Notes: generated from the letters alone by a model not told the origin. A DNA stretch of 64,000 bases from Epiperipatus broadwayi (GCA_028023455.1 JAQFVV010013321.1:93984-157983); one strand, 5' to 3'. Shown: positions 1 to 11,590, numbered from the stretch's first letter. Program-made: numbers and translations.

Positions 1-1
1 G

Positions 2-810
2 GGGGGTGGTTTTGATTTTGTAAAATTAAAGTTTTTAGATTTAAATGTTGAGAAGGTTAATGATGTTTTGTTTTGTAGTCATTTTATAAAACCTAAAAAT
101 TTGAGAAATATGATTAGGCCTGATAGTTATCAGCCTTTTATACATAAAAAAATGTCTTTGTTGAATTTTTGTTGTCGGAATAGAAGGCTTAATAATTTTA
201 ATAATGATGCTGATATTCAAAGAAGTCAATTTTCTGCTGAATATGTAGAATTGGGTTATAGTCATGATTTTATTAAAAAAGTGGTATTTAATAATAATGT
301 TTATAGTCATGATTTGGATGATAAGAATTTTGTTGGTAAGGATGATGATTATATGTCTTTACCATTTAAAGCATCAATTTATAATTTGGTTTATAGGAAT
401 AGTCATTTGTTAGGTGGAAAGAAGGTTGCATGGAGGAAAGGTTCTGATTTGAATTCATTACTTAATGGTTCAAAGCAGTCTATTGATAGTAGGTCTATTC
501 CTGGTATTGTTTATAAATGCCATGTAGTTGTGGTAAATTTTATGTAGGCCAGAGTAAATTTAGCCTTAATGAAAGGGTTAAGGTTCATATAAGTAGAGTT
601 AAACATAGGTATCTTAACTCAGCTTTATATATTCATGAATTGAATACAGGTCATAGAATATTGTTTAACAATGTTTCAGTTATTTTTTATGAAAAGAATG
701 AGTTAAAAAGAAGAATAAAGGAGACTTTGATAATAAAACTCCTTGATTCTGAGGCTATCAATCTTATGAAGACTTCTTTTGATATTAAGGGAAGGTGGAG
801 TTTGAAATGA
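2..810 (+). pseudogene. Penelope-like retroelement, 3' end with GIY-YIG endonuclease domain, frameshifted
   Basis: Two overlapping open frames form one decayed protein. The first is open from base 2 to a stop at 547; the second (517-810) continues it in another frame after a one-base slip near 519-525. Across the slip lie the GIY-like stretch IPGIVYKC and then CSCGKFYVGQ, the typical GIY...YVG core. Downstream come an R-x3-H pattern (ERVKVH), TGHRILF, and KETLIIKLLDSEAINL, whose Glu fits the family's catalytic acid. In Penelope-like elements this endonuclease follows the reverse transcriptase and nicks the target. The reverse transcriptase itself would lie upstream of the window. The upstream 160 residues are poorly recognisable and should be the linker. 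The family assignment is strong; the frameshift means this copy is inactive unless it is a sequencing error. Confidence 0.8.
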
Positions 811-833
811 ATTATGGGAAGGTTTGTTTGTTC

Positions 834-834
<1 letters not shown>

Positions 835-895
<61 letters not shown>
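835..895. repeat. (TA)n microsatellite
   Basis: About 61 bp of alternating T and A, broken once by AAA near 868-870. It lies 25 bp after the stop of the Penelope-like frame and could mark the 3' junction of that element. Confidence 0.9.
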
Positions 896-897
<2 letters not shown>

Positions 898-1038
898 TTT
901 CCTTTAGGTTGATTTTCACTTGAGAAGGTCTATTTGTAGTAGATGGAACCATGGTTGTTTAAGGATTTTGGTAAAATTTTGAATTTAATCTAGTATTGTA
1001 TTGTTTTATGGTTTTGCATTTTTATTTTTTGCTAGTAT

Positions 1039-1148
1039 AGTGTTAGACAGTTTTGGTTATATATATATATAAAGGGTTACAACATATCTTGGGAGTGTTA
1101 GACAGTTTTGGTTATATATATATATAAAGGGTTACAACATATCTTGGG
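1039..1148. repeat. Tandem duplication, 2 x 55 bp
   Basis: Two identical 55-bp units, 1039-1093 and 1094-1148, each beginning AGTGTTAGACAG and ending CATATCTTGGG, with a TA run inside. No mismatch was seen, so the duplication is recent. Confidence 0.92.
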
Positions 1149-2554
1149 ATAATTATAAGATTAAATTCTAGCTCTATGCTGCATTTAGTCACTTCAGCTA
1201 AATATTAACCACATTTTTCATTTAACACAAACCTAGTTTTAATCATTTATATTTGCTTAAATATATATCTATACCAAGCTTTAGTTTAATCATTTCAGAA
1301 GAGAGTTTTGTTTGTGCACTAATAAATGCAAAATTATCTGTGTGTGAGAAGCTCTAATCATTTCTCACTAGTTAACTTAAATGCAAGTAAACTCCATTCT
1401 GAATCAACACAGCATGAACATATAAACAAATAATTGAAAATAATATTGGCATAGACTTAACTAAAAAAACATATAAAATTATAAATAAGATTTCACATAA
1501 GTGGAATCTAAAATTTGGTTTTATTTTATTTAGTGAAATGAAATGAAATTAACATAGATTAAATATCAAATCAAATCAGAATAAATTAGTTTAACTCAGC
1601 TTAAATCAGATTAAATCATATTAAATTAGTTTAAATCAGGCAAGATTTATGATACCAAATAATAATATAAAATTTAAATTTTAGTTTAAGAATTAATATT
1701 TGAAAGTTTAAAGTATATTAGTTTAAATTATATTGGCCATTTATAATAATTTTAGCTAGCTTTGATAAGTTATGAGATTTAGTTTAAATGTTCATTTTAA
1801 AATTGCAGAAGTGTGACTGCTTTAAGTTCTTTTCTCAGGCATGGTTATTCAATGTTGATTGATCTTGGGCATCCTGTGCTAGTATTGGGCCATTAGTCAT
1901 CCTGTTCCTGCATCTTGCAGACCACCTTCAGGAGTTTGGAAAGCCAATCTTTTGTCTTATTTAACCCATCATCTTCAGTATTAACAACTTTAGCAATCTG
2001 ATTATAGGAAGCTTAATCTTAAATTTAATAATAATAATCTCAAAATGCCTGCAATAAGCTTTTATACTGACCTTTCTCTCTCATCTCTTTTACTTTAGCC
2101 ACATGTATTTTTCTTTATTAACTACATGTAATAATGTGAAAGCTAAAACCACAAACAAAGTTCTTAATTAGTTCTTAATTTTAGATCTGCCTTTTTAATT
2201 ACTTTGCTATACTCTTGGCAATCCAGTGACTCCTGCTGTGTTATTGATTTTTTTACAAGCTTTGGTCAAGTTAATTTGTTCCACCTTATTTTAAAATCTG
2301 TTTTTTTATTTTTAAATAGGTCAAAATATAGGAGATGAATCAATTTTATTATTTCTTTACGAAAAACAAATCTGAAATCCAGCAAACCTTTATGAAATCT
2401 AGCAAACCTTTATTATATATATATATATGTAACACATTTAAACAGAATTTAACTACATATGCAGAAATATTATAATTTCAAATATTACATTTATAAAATT
2501 ATTTAAATAAAGAAAACTTATAATGTTTAAACCTATCACATTATTTCTTTTCTG

Positions 2555-2601
<47 letters not shown>
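2555..2601. repeat. Compound (CA)n(TA)n microsatellite
   Basis: About 11 CA units run directly into about 12 TA units. The short open frame seen on the other strand here is a translation of the repeat. Confidence 0.9.
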
Positions 2602-2821
2602 TGGTTACACATACATCAAGATCTACATTTATATAGCAAACAGTAATATATATGTGCACATATAAGTTGATTTATTATACATATACATACGTTTTCTATA
2701 TTGTATGCTATAATATATGCACACATACATAACTATGATTATTAATTCTAAAATTAGTCTAATATATGAGGATTTGGGTATATAGGTATGTAAATAAAAG
2801 TACTACTATAACATATAATAG

Positions 2822-2858
2822 GTGAAACAGTAGGATAGACATATCTGACTGTTTCATC
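2822..2858. repeat. Hairpin of a dispersed repeat family
   Basis: Imperfect inverted repeat: GTGAAACAGTAGGAT, a six-base loop, then ATCTGACTGTTTCATC. The preceding bases (TACTACTATAACATATAATAG) match, in reverse complement, those after the hairpin at 47741-47774, so the shared unit is larger than the stem. Confidence 0.6.
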
Positions 2859-3299
2859 TCACTCAACTCATGGAAAAATTTTTAATTTTATTAAATAATT
2901 GCCTTTACTTTGGACCTAAAATATTAATCAAAAAATTTCAATGACAGTTTTGCCCTATTATCATCAGAGCCTGCATTATCTTCTGCACCTTTACTTCAGG
3001 TGTAAATACCAATTAAACTTTTAATGACAGTCTTACCCCATCATCATCATAACTTACATTACACTAAACATCCCTTGCTCACTTTAGTTCATTTTCTACG
3101 TTAGATAAGACCAAATACAATAACCACATTACTAAGTATACATATATCTAAAACATGAGTTACATTAAAAGAAAATTATAACATCTCAATTAAACAAATA
3201 AAACATACCAACCAAATGGATATTTGTAAAGTATACATATATCTAAAAGGACTACTTATACTAAAACTATATATAACACATTAGACTATCTACCCTTTA

Positions 3300-4099
3300 A
3301 TATTACCAGATGCAATTCTACACAGTTTTAAACTTCGTACTGATGGTCTGTTTGTCTGTCCCAATAGGAAGGCATTATTTCCTTGGCACATTTTGATTTT
3401 ATAGGGACCTTTGTACAGTGGAAAGAGTTTACAGGATCTTTAAAGGGGTTTATTGCTTGTCCAATAGATTTTATATTCATGGTTTTTAGGCTGTGTCCGA
3501 TATGGTTCTTTCTTGAATTTGAGTTTATGAAGCATCCTAGTGTGAATTCTTGTTAGATTCTTCTTCCTTAAAACATACGGACTACTTCCCTTTCTTCTCC
3601 TTTTCCATACTTTTTTTTTTAGCCTTAACATTGTCTTTACTGCCCTTTCTTTTAAATTTTGACCTCTCCAATATGCCTTACTACTTATTTTTATATAATA
3701 GTCTCCTGTTTTTACTAGTTCAAGGACTGGCAGTTTCCATCATGTTTTATTCTCCACTCTGCCTCTCTGACTCAACTCCCTTCATTTAATTGTCTTTTTC
3801 ACCTTATTTTCCTCTATGTGACCTTGGGCATTCCATTTATGCTTGGTTTTAAAAACTAGCCTTCTCCCTAGAGTTGTCTCGCACACCTGGTCTCCATATT
3901 TTTTGTATAGGTTACACCATTGTCTCTGTCCCTTTTCTACTTTATTGTTTACTTTTATTAATACTGTTCTATTTATTCTAATCTTGATCTCTATCTTTCT
4001 AAGGTGATCTCCTGGTTTTAAATTTTTGTCTTCTCTACCTCCGTAGGGGTACTTTCTTTGTCTGCTTTCATTGGTCCTGACTCATCCTGTTGAATATTG
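3300..4099 (-). pseudogene. Decayed LTR-retroelement integrase tail (minus strand)
   Basis: Read on the minus strand in several broken frames. The clearest piece, about 3410-3290, reads YKGPYKIKMCQGNNAFLL followed by SLKLCRIASGN. This resembles the GPY/F module at the C-terminus of Gypsy-type integrases, which helps integrase bind DNA. Upstream (about 3631-3440) a basic K/R-rich frame ends in a stop. Further upstream (about 4050-3900) lies a fragment containing LKPGDHLRKIEIKIR. The frames are shifted relative to one another, so no product is expected. The pol part proper (protease, reverse transcriptase, integrase core) is absent between this tail and the coiled-coil frames next to it. Confidence 0.45.
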
Positions 4100-4981
4100 T
4101 CATTGACCTTTTCTATGTTTCTTTCCCTTATACCTTCTTTCTTTCCAACTAAATCTCCATACCTTTTTTTTACTTTCATGCTCTTTGTCTCTTACACCCT
4201 GCTCCCTAACTACATCTTCCTTACTTCCTCCTTGCTCAGATGGACCTTTCTTCATTTCTACTATGCTCTGGTCTATCTGATCTTCTTTGGGAATCTCTGG
4301 CTTTGTTTCATCTCCTTCACAATTCTCTTCATTTAGATCCTCCACTTCTATTCTATCCTGTTCTCCATTACCTTTCATTTCTACTCCATTCTGTTCATCA
4401 TTCCCTTTTTGATTTTCTTCTATCTTTTCATGTATCTCCTTATGACTTCCTTCTCTGTCATTAGTTTCTCCAACTATTTTTGTAAGTTGCTCTCCAGCTG
4501 TGTTTTCCCTCTTCACTCTTTGCTTAGATGGATCTTCCTCAGTTTCTATTCTACTCTGGTCTACCTGATCTTCGGAACTCTCTTGCTTTGTCTCAGCTAT
4601 TCTACAATTCTCTTCATCTAGCACTTTCATTTCCACTCCATACTGTTCACCATTTAGATTTTTTACCTCTTTACTTATCTCATGGCTGCTTTCCTTATCT
4701 TCAGTTTCTCCATCTACCTTTATAACTTGCTCTCCAGCCATATCTTCCATATTCATTCTTTGCATAGATGGATCTGCCTCAGTTTCTATTATATTTTGAT
4801 TAACCTGATTTTCATTTGGAACCTCTTTTGTCTTGTTTTTCACTATCACTATTTTTTCCTGTAATCCCTGTAGTTTCTCTATTATTTCTGTTTTCCCTTC
4901 TGTGGCCTTATTTTCTATGAATTTGATACTTTCCATTAATTTATACACTTCCTCTTGTATTTCATGGCAATACTTGTCCAC
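4100..4981 (-). CDS. Acidic, internally repeated 293-residue frame of a retroelement remnant
   Basis: A 293-codon frame of E/K/Q-rich composition with no recognised catalytic domain. Residues 1-55 look like a coiled coil. The remainder holds three degenerate repeats whose anchors are NQVNQNIIETE (residue about 58), DQVDQSRIETE (about 138) and DQIDQSIVEMK (about 234). AGEQ, GVEMK and EENC motifs recur between them, giving a spacing of 80-96 residues. The C-terminus (270-293) is strongly basic. It sits between a second coiled-coil frame (5258-5046) and integrase-like fragments on the same strand, so a structural or gag-like part of an LTR element is likely. A host gene exon is the alternative. 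The long open frame in AT-rich DNA suggests recent constraint or recent insertion. Confidence 0.5.
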   Translation of the reverse strand: MDKYCHEIQEEVYKLMESIKFIENKATEGKTEIIEKLQGLQEKIVIVKNKTKEVPNENQVNQNIIETEADPSMQRMNMEDMAGEQVIKVDGETEDKESSHEISKEVKNLNGEQYGVEMKVLDEENCRIAETKQESSEDQVDQSRIETEEDPSKQRVKRENTAGEQLTKIVGETNDREGSHKEIHEKIEENQKGNDEQNGVEMKGNGEQDRIEVEDLNEENCEGDETKPEIPKEDQIDQSIVEMKKGPSEQGGSKEDVVREQGVRDKEHESKKKVWRFSWKERRYKGKKHRKGQ

Positions 4982-5045
4982 TCAGCCTATTTGTTGCTCT
5001 TGTTCTTTTTCTTTTACTTTCATCCTCATCTAATCTTTCCTGAAT

Positions 5046-5258
5046 TCATGTTATGGTATTCTGAAAATATGCCCCTTGCTTTTCCATCTCAGCCCTTTGT
5101 TCTTCCACCTTGTCTTTCACTTGAACCATGTCTCCCTTTACTACATGAATGCTTTCTTGTATTTTCCTTTTATGTGAGGCCAAACTTTCCTTACACTCTT
5201 CCTGAACTTTAGCATAATTTCCCTGGCATTCTATGGTTAGTTTCTTCATTTTTTTCAA
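5046..5258 (-). pseudogene. Coiled-coil fragment upstream of the acidic repeat frame
   Basis: 70 codons rich in K, E, Q and V (KVQEECKESL, VQVKDKVEEQ), a heptad-like pattern. It ends about 60 bp before the 293-residue frame on the same strand and probably belonged to the same protein before a frameshift or stop. Confidence 0.4.
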
Positions 5259-5329
5259 GGATTGTAAACTCAGTTTATTTCATTTTTAATCTTGAACATT
5301 TGCCTCATAGCATTTAGCATTTCTTCCTG

Positions 5330-5565
5330 TCCCTTTGCTCTTTTTCTTCCTTTTCTTTCTTGTCCCTTTGTTTTTCTTCTTCTCTTTATTTCTTGTCCTT
5401 TGCTCCTTTTCTTCCTTTAGCCTTCTTCTTTCCTTCATTTTTTCCCTATCTCTTTTTTCCTTTTCTTCCTTTTTCTCCCTATCTCTTTTTCTTTCTTCTT
5501 CTCTTTTTTCTCCTTATTTCTTTCTTTTTCTTTTCTTCCTTTCTTTTACACTCCATTCTAATTAA
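5330..5565 (-). repeat. Pyrimidine-rich low-complexity tract
   Basis: Over 200 bp almost purely C/T on the plus strand (TTTCTTCCTTTTC type). Read on the minus strand it encodes K/R/E-rich runs that would extend the neighbouring coiled coil. The leucine/serine/phenylalanine-rich plus-strand frames here are artefacts of the tract. Confidence 0.7.
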
Positions 5566-5669
5566 TCTGTGGGATATATCATTCAAGTATTTTATCTTTG
5601 CAGTGCTTTCCTCACTATGTAAAAAACTCAGTGAATTGGATGTCATCATCTTCTATAAAATAATTTAAA

Positions 5670-6379
5670 TACTTATTGCTCCTGATCTTAAGGAAATAAT
5701 AATTTTTGTTGCAGTGGACATTACATGTTGAAAACTGATAGTTTTTGTGCACAGCATTTTCCCATGTATGATACAGTAATATGATATAAATTTAGGAAGT
5801 AAAGATATTTAAGGCAAATCCATTTTTTTTTAATGGTATGCTATTTTTATAATAATTGAAAACTTTTGCAATGATATTTTTTTTAAATTTGTTATATAAT
5901 TTTTAAAAAGAGAAAATATATTCTTTTCTGGTACACTTTTTTAATAATAGAATTTTAAGAAAATTATTTTTTCATGGAAAATCATTAAACATTAATTTTG
6001 TAAAAATTGCTAATTGTAATATATCCTGTTATCTGTCATTTATTTTATCCAACCATAGTAAATAGAAAATACATTTGTCAACATCATTTTTTAATTCTCT
6101 CTCCAGTCACTTGCAATTACTTCAGTTTTTCCAATTACACTTCTTGATGATACCTATATCATATTTATAGTTGAGATTATTTGTTTTATTTTTAGTTTTT
6201 TAAAAAAGCAAATCAAAAACTTCTGGCATAATTTCTACCAATAATTCTCTGTTTGTAAATGTTTTTATTTTTAATAATTAGCAAATAAGTAAGTGATTAT
6301 TTCTGTACTTTAGATTGTTAAAGTCATTTAGTAGAAAAACTTTATAAATATATTAAATAATCTCCACACCACTAAATAT
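5670..6379. other. AT-rich DNA, nothing recognised
   Basis: No open frame of note, no inverted or tandem repeat beyond short A/T runs. Confidence 0.6.
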
Positions 6380-7310
6380 TTTTGAAAACACATGACTAAA
6401 AACACAATAAAAAATGAATGGTTCACAAGATGTATTTCATGCTGAACTATCACTTATCAGTTGGCCCACATCAAAATCTGTCATATATATTTTTATCATA
6501 TGTACAGTATTTATTAATAGTAAATTATTACATTTTGTTGTACAAGTTCAAATTTATTTGACCCATAGCATTGACACAATTCACTCTAGATGAATACAGT
6601 AATGATTATCACTAATACTTTCTTAAACTAGGAATTATTTCTAGCCCAAATTTAAACTTTAAATCTCTGTTGAAGATTAATATATCTGATTTTTTAAACT
6701 CATATATACACATGGTGTTATTCACATTTCTCTTTCCAATATATAATATCTTTATATCCGGGCTACAGATGATCTCTTTGTTTAACCACTTTTTTATGAT
6801 AATTATTACTGTATTTATCTAGAGTGGATTGTGTCAAAGTTGTGGGTCAAGTAAGTTTAAACTTGTATATGAAAATGTAATAATTTATTAATAATAAATA
6901 CTGTGCATTCAATAAAAGATATAACAGACAGATTATGACTTGGGCCAATTGATGAGTGCTGGCTCAGCATGAAATGTATCTTGGGAGTCATTTGTCTTTT
7001 ATTGTGGTTTTAGTAATATGTTTTCAAAAGAATATGTAGTATTGTGAATATTATTTTCTACATTTGTAAAGATATTACATATGAGAAAGAGAAATGTTAA
7101 TAACTCCACATGGGTGTGCTTAATTAAAAAAGCAGATATTTTAATCTTTAACAGACATTTAAATTTTATATCTGAGCTAAAGATAATCTCTAGTTTAATA
7201 AATGATTAGTGATATATTTATTGTATTTATCTAGAGTGGATTATGTCAAAGTTGTCAGTGAAGAAAGTTGATACCTGCATATTCAAATGTAAAAAAGCTT
7301 TGTTGCTTAG
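6380..7310. repeat. Three copies of one repeat, head-to-head then direct
   Basis: Copy 1 (6380 to about 6745) is reverse-complementary to copy 2 (about 6746-7035). Copy 3 (about 7080-7310) repeats part of the family in the same direction as copy 2. Shared markers are CTAGAGTGGATTGTGTCAAAG (6820s) and CTAGAGTGGATTATGTCAAAG (7230s), with reverse complement AATTCACTCTAGATG in copy 1, and the GTTTTCAAAAG and GAGAAAGAGAAATGT blocks. Divergence is roughly 15-25% by eye, so the copies are old. No coding capacity is visible. Confidence 0.75.
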
Positions 7311-7897
7311 TAATAGAAGATTTCAGAGTTCATTGGATATTCATAATGCAAATTTCTGTGGATAATTTTGAAATGACTTTCAATAATATAATTTTTAAGA
7401 TTTGTGACACCATTATTGCATAGTAAACAGATACATTTGCCTTTAAAATCAATGTGGCAATATTTTTTTTTCTAATTGTTATTAAAATAATGCATTTTTA
7501 CCTTTTACATTTGTCCATAATGTGCTTTGAATAAAAATAAATATTATGAGTTTCTTTGTAAAATAAATCAAAATTTTTTTATAATTTCATAAAAAAACTT
7601 CTTTAAGTGCATTGAATAATCAAAGAATAGACCTTTTGATAGGTCCATTTTATATGAAAAATCATAGGCTATTTAAATTTATTTCATATTTACAATAGGC
7701 CTTATTTATTTTTAGATTGTTTTAATTTCAATTCCATGTCTACATTGCTAACCACTACAACAAAATTGTGAATATTTTATTAGTTTATTAAGCTTTAGTT
7801 GTTATGCTGTGAATTATATTTGGCAAACAATAAACATTAGCACATTATGGCTTATCTATCTCTCTACCTTTCTCTCTCTCTCTATTTTTCTCTCTCT
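7311..7897. other. AT-rich DNA with a short (TCTC)n run
   Basis: Only a CT-rich simple repeat at about 7857-7897 stands out. Confidence 0.6.
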
Positions 7898-8381
7898 ATA
7901 AAATTGCCTCTTTAATTTTTCTTTTATTATGGTTTCTCTCTTCATGAAGAATTTTTACATTTTCAAAATCAAATTTAAATTTCTATTTACGTGTTTTTTC
8001 ATGATCAAACAAAACTGAAGGAGACATTAAATCACCATTATTTGTGCTTTTTACATGCTTATATAACAATTCATGCTCCCTCAATCTCTTCACAATACAG
8101 CACCTGGATTTACCTATATATGATAGCATATAATTGATATATGACATTACTTTTTGTGATTGTATGCTATCATATATAGGTGAATCCGAGATTGAGGGAG
8201 CATGAATTGTTATATAAGTGTGTAAAAAGTAAAAATAATGGTGATTTAATGTCTCCTTCAGTTTTCTTTGATTATGAAAAAAACATGTAAATATAAATTT
8301 AAATTTGATTTTGAAAATGTGAAAATTCTTCATGAAGAGAGAAACCATAATAAAAGAAAAATTAAAGAGGCAATTTTATAA
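7898..8381. pseudogene. Palindromic pair of Penelope-like GIY-YIG fragments
   Basis: Left arm 7898-8131 and right arm 8161-8381 are reverse complements over almost their whole length, with a 29-bp spacer. Each arm, read outward from the centre (left arm on minus, right arm on plus), encodes a GIY-YIG-type segment. The left arm reads SYIGKSRCCIVKRLREHELL, then NNGDLMSPSVLF; the right arm has LREHELLYKCVK and KRKIKEA. The R-x2-EH and KIKEA patterns fit the catalytic His/Glu region of Penelope-like endonucleases. The right arm lacks about 15 bp present in the left and has extra stops. This is a head-to-head inverted insertion of the same 3'-truncated element, or a palindromic amplification of one copy. 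Confidence 0.72.
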
Positions 8382-8829
8382 ATAGGAATAAAATGCATTT
8401 AATAAATAGACAATCTGCTAACATTAAAATATGAAATTTGTGGGAATTGAATTGATGATGTTTGCTTCTGCTTTGTGTTTTTAATTTAATGGGAGTTGAG
8501 GCAGGTTTAAAAAATTAACCAAAAGTACTTCTGTGGATTTAAGAATTGCTTATAATAGATTGTAAATCATTAAATATATTACTTCAATTATAATTACAAT
8601 TTGGTTTTAATTAACGGACATTTTATTTATATTATATATAATCAAAATTATTCCATATTCACAATTCAACCAGATTGGCCAAGAAAATAAACTTTAAAAC
8701 ACTACCAATGGTTTTACTGCTACAAGCAGACTTCTCAAGTGTAAAAAAACTATAAAATAACTGCATATTTAAATTAAAACATTACCCAGAATTCCACTTA
8801 CCTCCTATTCACCTTTAATATTAAAAGAA

Positions 8830-9030
8830 CTTTTAAATAAGTTAAGTGCTTCAGAATCATAAATTTTTAACAATAATGATTTTTTAATTTTCTTTTAATT
8901 TCATTTCTTTCAGAGAAGACAACCTTAGCTTCATCAAAATTAATATGGCCTGTATCTATTACATCAAAAGCCTCAAAAGAAGAAAAAAACTGTGTAATGA
9001 CCAAACTGCTTTAAAAATTATTCAAGAACT
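8830..9030 (-). pseudogene. Penelope-like GIY-YIG C-terminal fragment
   Basis: On the minus strand a broken frame contains TGHINFDEAKVVFSERNEIK and RKLK, followed by KFMILKHL-type remains. It aligns by eye with the TGHRILFNNVSVIFYEKNEL segment of the element at the window start, including the position of the conserved E. It is a different, older copy. With the two neighbours it makes a local cluster of three GIY-YIG tails. Confidence 0.6.
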
Positions 9031-11590
9031 ATATCCTTTACAACACTACCTCTAAAATCAAAAATAAATATTAAAGGAAAACTATTTTTGTGAGTCTTAA
9101 CATTCATAAACATTAATAATATAATAGTAAGTAAATATTTGTTAAAGAAGTAGGTTTTTATTGGAAAACAATAATATTAATGCAGAAACCTAATCAATAA
9201 TTATAGACTGATGATAATTTATGACAGTCCTTTTTTTAAAAGCACAAGCAATAACTAATCTGCATTTGATAACAAATGGTTATTTTTTATCACACATCAA
9301 TTAAAGATAGTTTATTATGAATGTTATTAAATTCTCATTGCAAACATGTCAGAGGCAATAAGGTGTGCAAGATCAACTATATTAAGAAAACAACTCATTT
9401 TTAATTAATGGTCCATATTTAATATTCTGTGGTTTAAACATTGAGATGGAATATTTATATTAAATTTTGCAGCAAAGTGAATTACTTTTTCAGGCTTACT
9501 GTAAGTTTTCAATATTTTTTTAAGTATCAACCATGTTGGATAATGGATATGAAAACCCTTTTCTCTAAAACTAGTAACATAATCACTAGAATATTATTGC
9601 TGTGTTGCATATTGATATAAGAAAATACTAAAACTATTCATGATGAAATTAATTATAAAAATAATAAGTAATTAAAAATATGTGTTGCAACTTCACAAAA
9701 ACAATTTATGATGTCCTAGTGATTATTATTTTTTCCTTGAGGATGCCAAAATAAATTATTTTAGGCGGTTATAATTTTTCACCTATATATGAAAACGTTT
9801 ATCACTTAGCTAGTAATAATATTTTTTTTTTAAAAAAAAAAACTACCTAAATTATGTATTTATAAATTTCTATAAAAATCAAAATGAAATAGTTGTGATC
9901 AAGTAAATAAGACATTTGATTTGGTATTATAGGTGATGAAAGTCATCAAGAATTTGGAGATATAATTACGATTGTTAAATATATCCTCTAACATGTTTTT
10001 TATATTATTTTTATTCCTACTTTCTCTAGTATTCTATTTTCCCTTCCATTGAGAGACAATAATATAAGAACATGAAAGTAAGCAATCATAAATTCATTTG
10101 TACATTGAAAAATAATTACTAAATAAGATAAAAAGAACAATGGTAAAGGTATATTTCTGAGGAAGAGCTCAGATTGTCTTACAGTTTTTCTGTTTCATAT
10201 GACATAATTAGATGAAAGCCATGTAGGCATGTAATTGCTAAAATTGCTATAAGGATTTAGATTAAGGGATAAAAATAAAAGATATGGTTTTTATAGTAAA
10301 AAAGAATAGTGCAAAAGTTATCATTATGTATAATCATGTGAAAATTTAAGATTATAAATAGCCATTTAACATGTCACAAGTTTATGTTACAGAAATTCAA
10401 GCAAAGAAAAAAAAATAAAAAGTTTTATGATTTGTTGCAGACAAAAAGTGATAAAATTAAACAAGATATATTTTTAGAGTTTGATGACTAGAATATAAAA
10501 ATTGGAAATGGAAAAAACCCTATTGGTCAATATAAAAACAGGAGAAGTAAAGCAAAACAAAAAAAAAAAATTTTTTTTTTGATTATTGTCAATATATATT
10601 TTTCAGCAGTAATCTGATTATTCATTACTGGAAAGTATTATAATAATAAAAATCTATTATTTTTCTTGGTACACAATGAAAAATATTCAAGTTTTTTTTA
10701 AAAAAAAAACAGTTTTATGAACTAAAAAATAAATTAAAAGATTGAGCAATATCCTTGATGTGATCTAGAAGGCATATATATTCTTTTAATAGTAACAAAA
10801 GAAATTGGTTTGAGGTTTTAAAATTTATTCATGGTGAACTGGATAAATTATGAATGAAAGTGAAAAAATAACTAGAGAGGAATCTAAAAAAAATTAGTAA
10901 AATGAAACAATCATGAGAATAAAAAATAGATAATGCAGTTATCAACTGCAAAGAAAAGAGGAAAAGAAATTAATAAAGATATTTAAGAGGATTGAAAATA
11001 AAATTTCAAAGAATATCCAGAAAAGAGGACTAATGTTAAAGCAATAATTACTCATAAATCAAAAATGAGGATTAGCTTAAAAAAAAGAATTATCCTTCAA
11101 TGTAGGCATGAAATTAATATATATATTGATAAGTAGCTTTTTTGAAAATTTCAATACGCAACTGATAATAAAAATTATAAAGTTCAAATAGAATTGAAAG
11201 AAATATATGTGAGAGCTATATTATTAATCACTTTTAGTGAAGTATCTTATATAAAAAAAAACTTCTGTAGTAAAAAATGTTAGAATGACTTTGAAATGAT
11301 TGCCAAAACAATTATTCTCCTAGAACTGGTAGAATTTCGTAAAAAAATTGTAAAAAAATTTGGGGGAAAAAATCAATAAAATTACTGACCAAAAATAGAT
11401 GTGAAAGAAAACGTTTTATTTTATGTCAAAGAAAAAAATTTGGATTGGATATGCAAACAACATCATCAATACACATCACACTATTCTAGAAATCATTAAT
11501 CTCTGTTTTTAGTGCAAGTTAATTATTAAAGAGATTCATTATTTATGAACTTTATGATTATAAAACTCTTTCTTTTTTACCATGCCAAAT
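9031..11590. other. AT-rich DNA, no gene recognised
   Basis: A-rich plus strand with several A/T homopolymer palindromes (about 9823-9842, 10560-10580, 10685-10710). Parts may be the decayed 5' half of the LINE that becomes recognisable from 11600, but no endonuclease motif could be read. Confidence 0.5.

Larger units (their letters stand above)
1150..2870 (-). mobile_element. Possible LTR of the minus-strand retroelement remnant (low confidence)
   Basis: This stretch holds no coding sequence. On the minus strand it shows a TATA box (TATAAAA, 2060-2067) followed by a GC-richer block (about 2000-1820), which resembles the promoter and leader layout of the proven LTRs at 20426-26440. It lies on the 3' side of integrase-like fragments read on the same strand. 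Upstream of the TATA box is a hairpin (2822-2858) that also occurs upstream of another TATA-bearing island at 47741. No matching second LTR was found, and the ends are not defined. Confidence 0.3.

Noticed and set aside
3550-5668. Many leucine/serine/phenylalanine-rich plus-strand frames that look like membrane proteins
   Set aside because: They are antisense shadows of the K/E-rich minus-strand frames and the pyrimidine tract.
9211-9240. Hammerhead ribozyme motif (CTGATGA-like) near the Penelope fragments
   Set aside because: ACTGATGATAA is present, but no matching GAAA core with pairing stems was found at the right distance.
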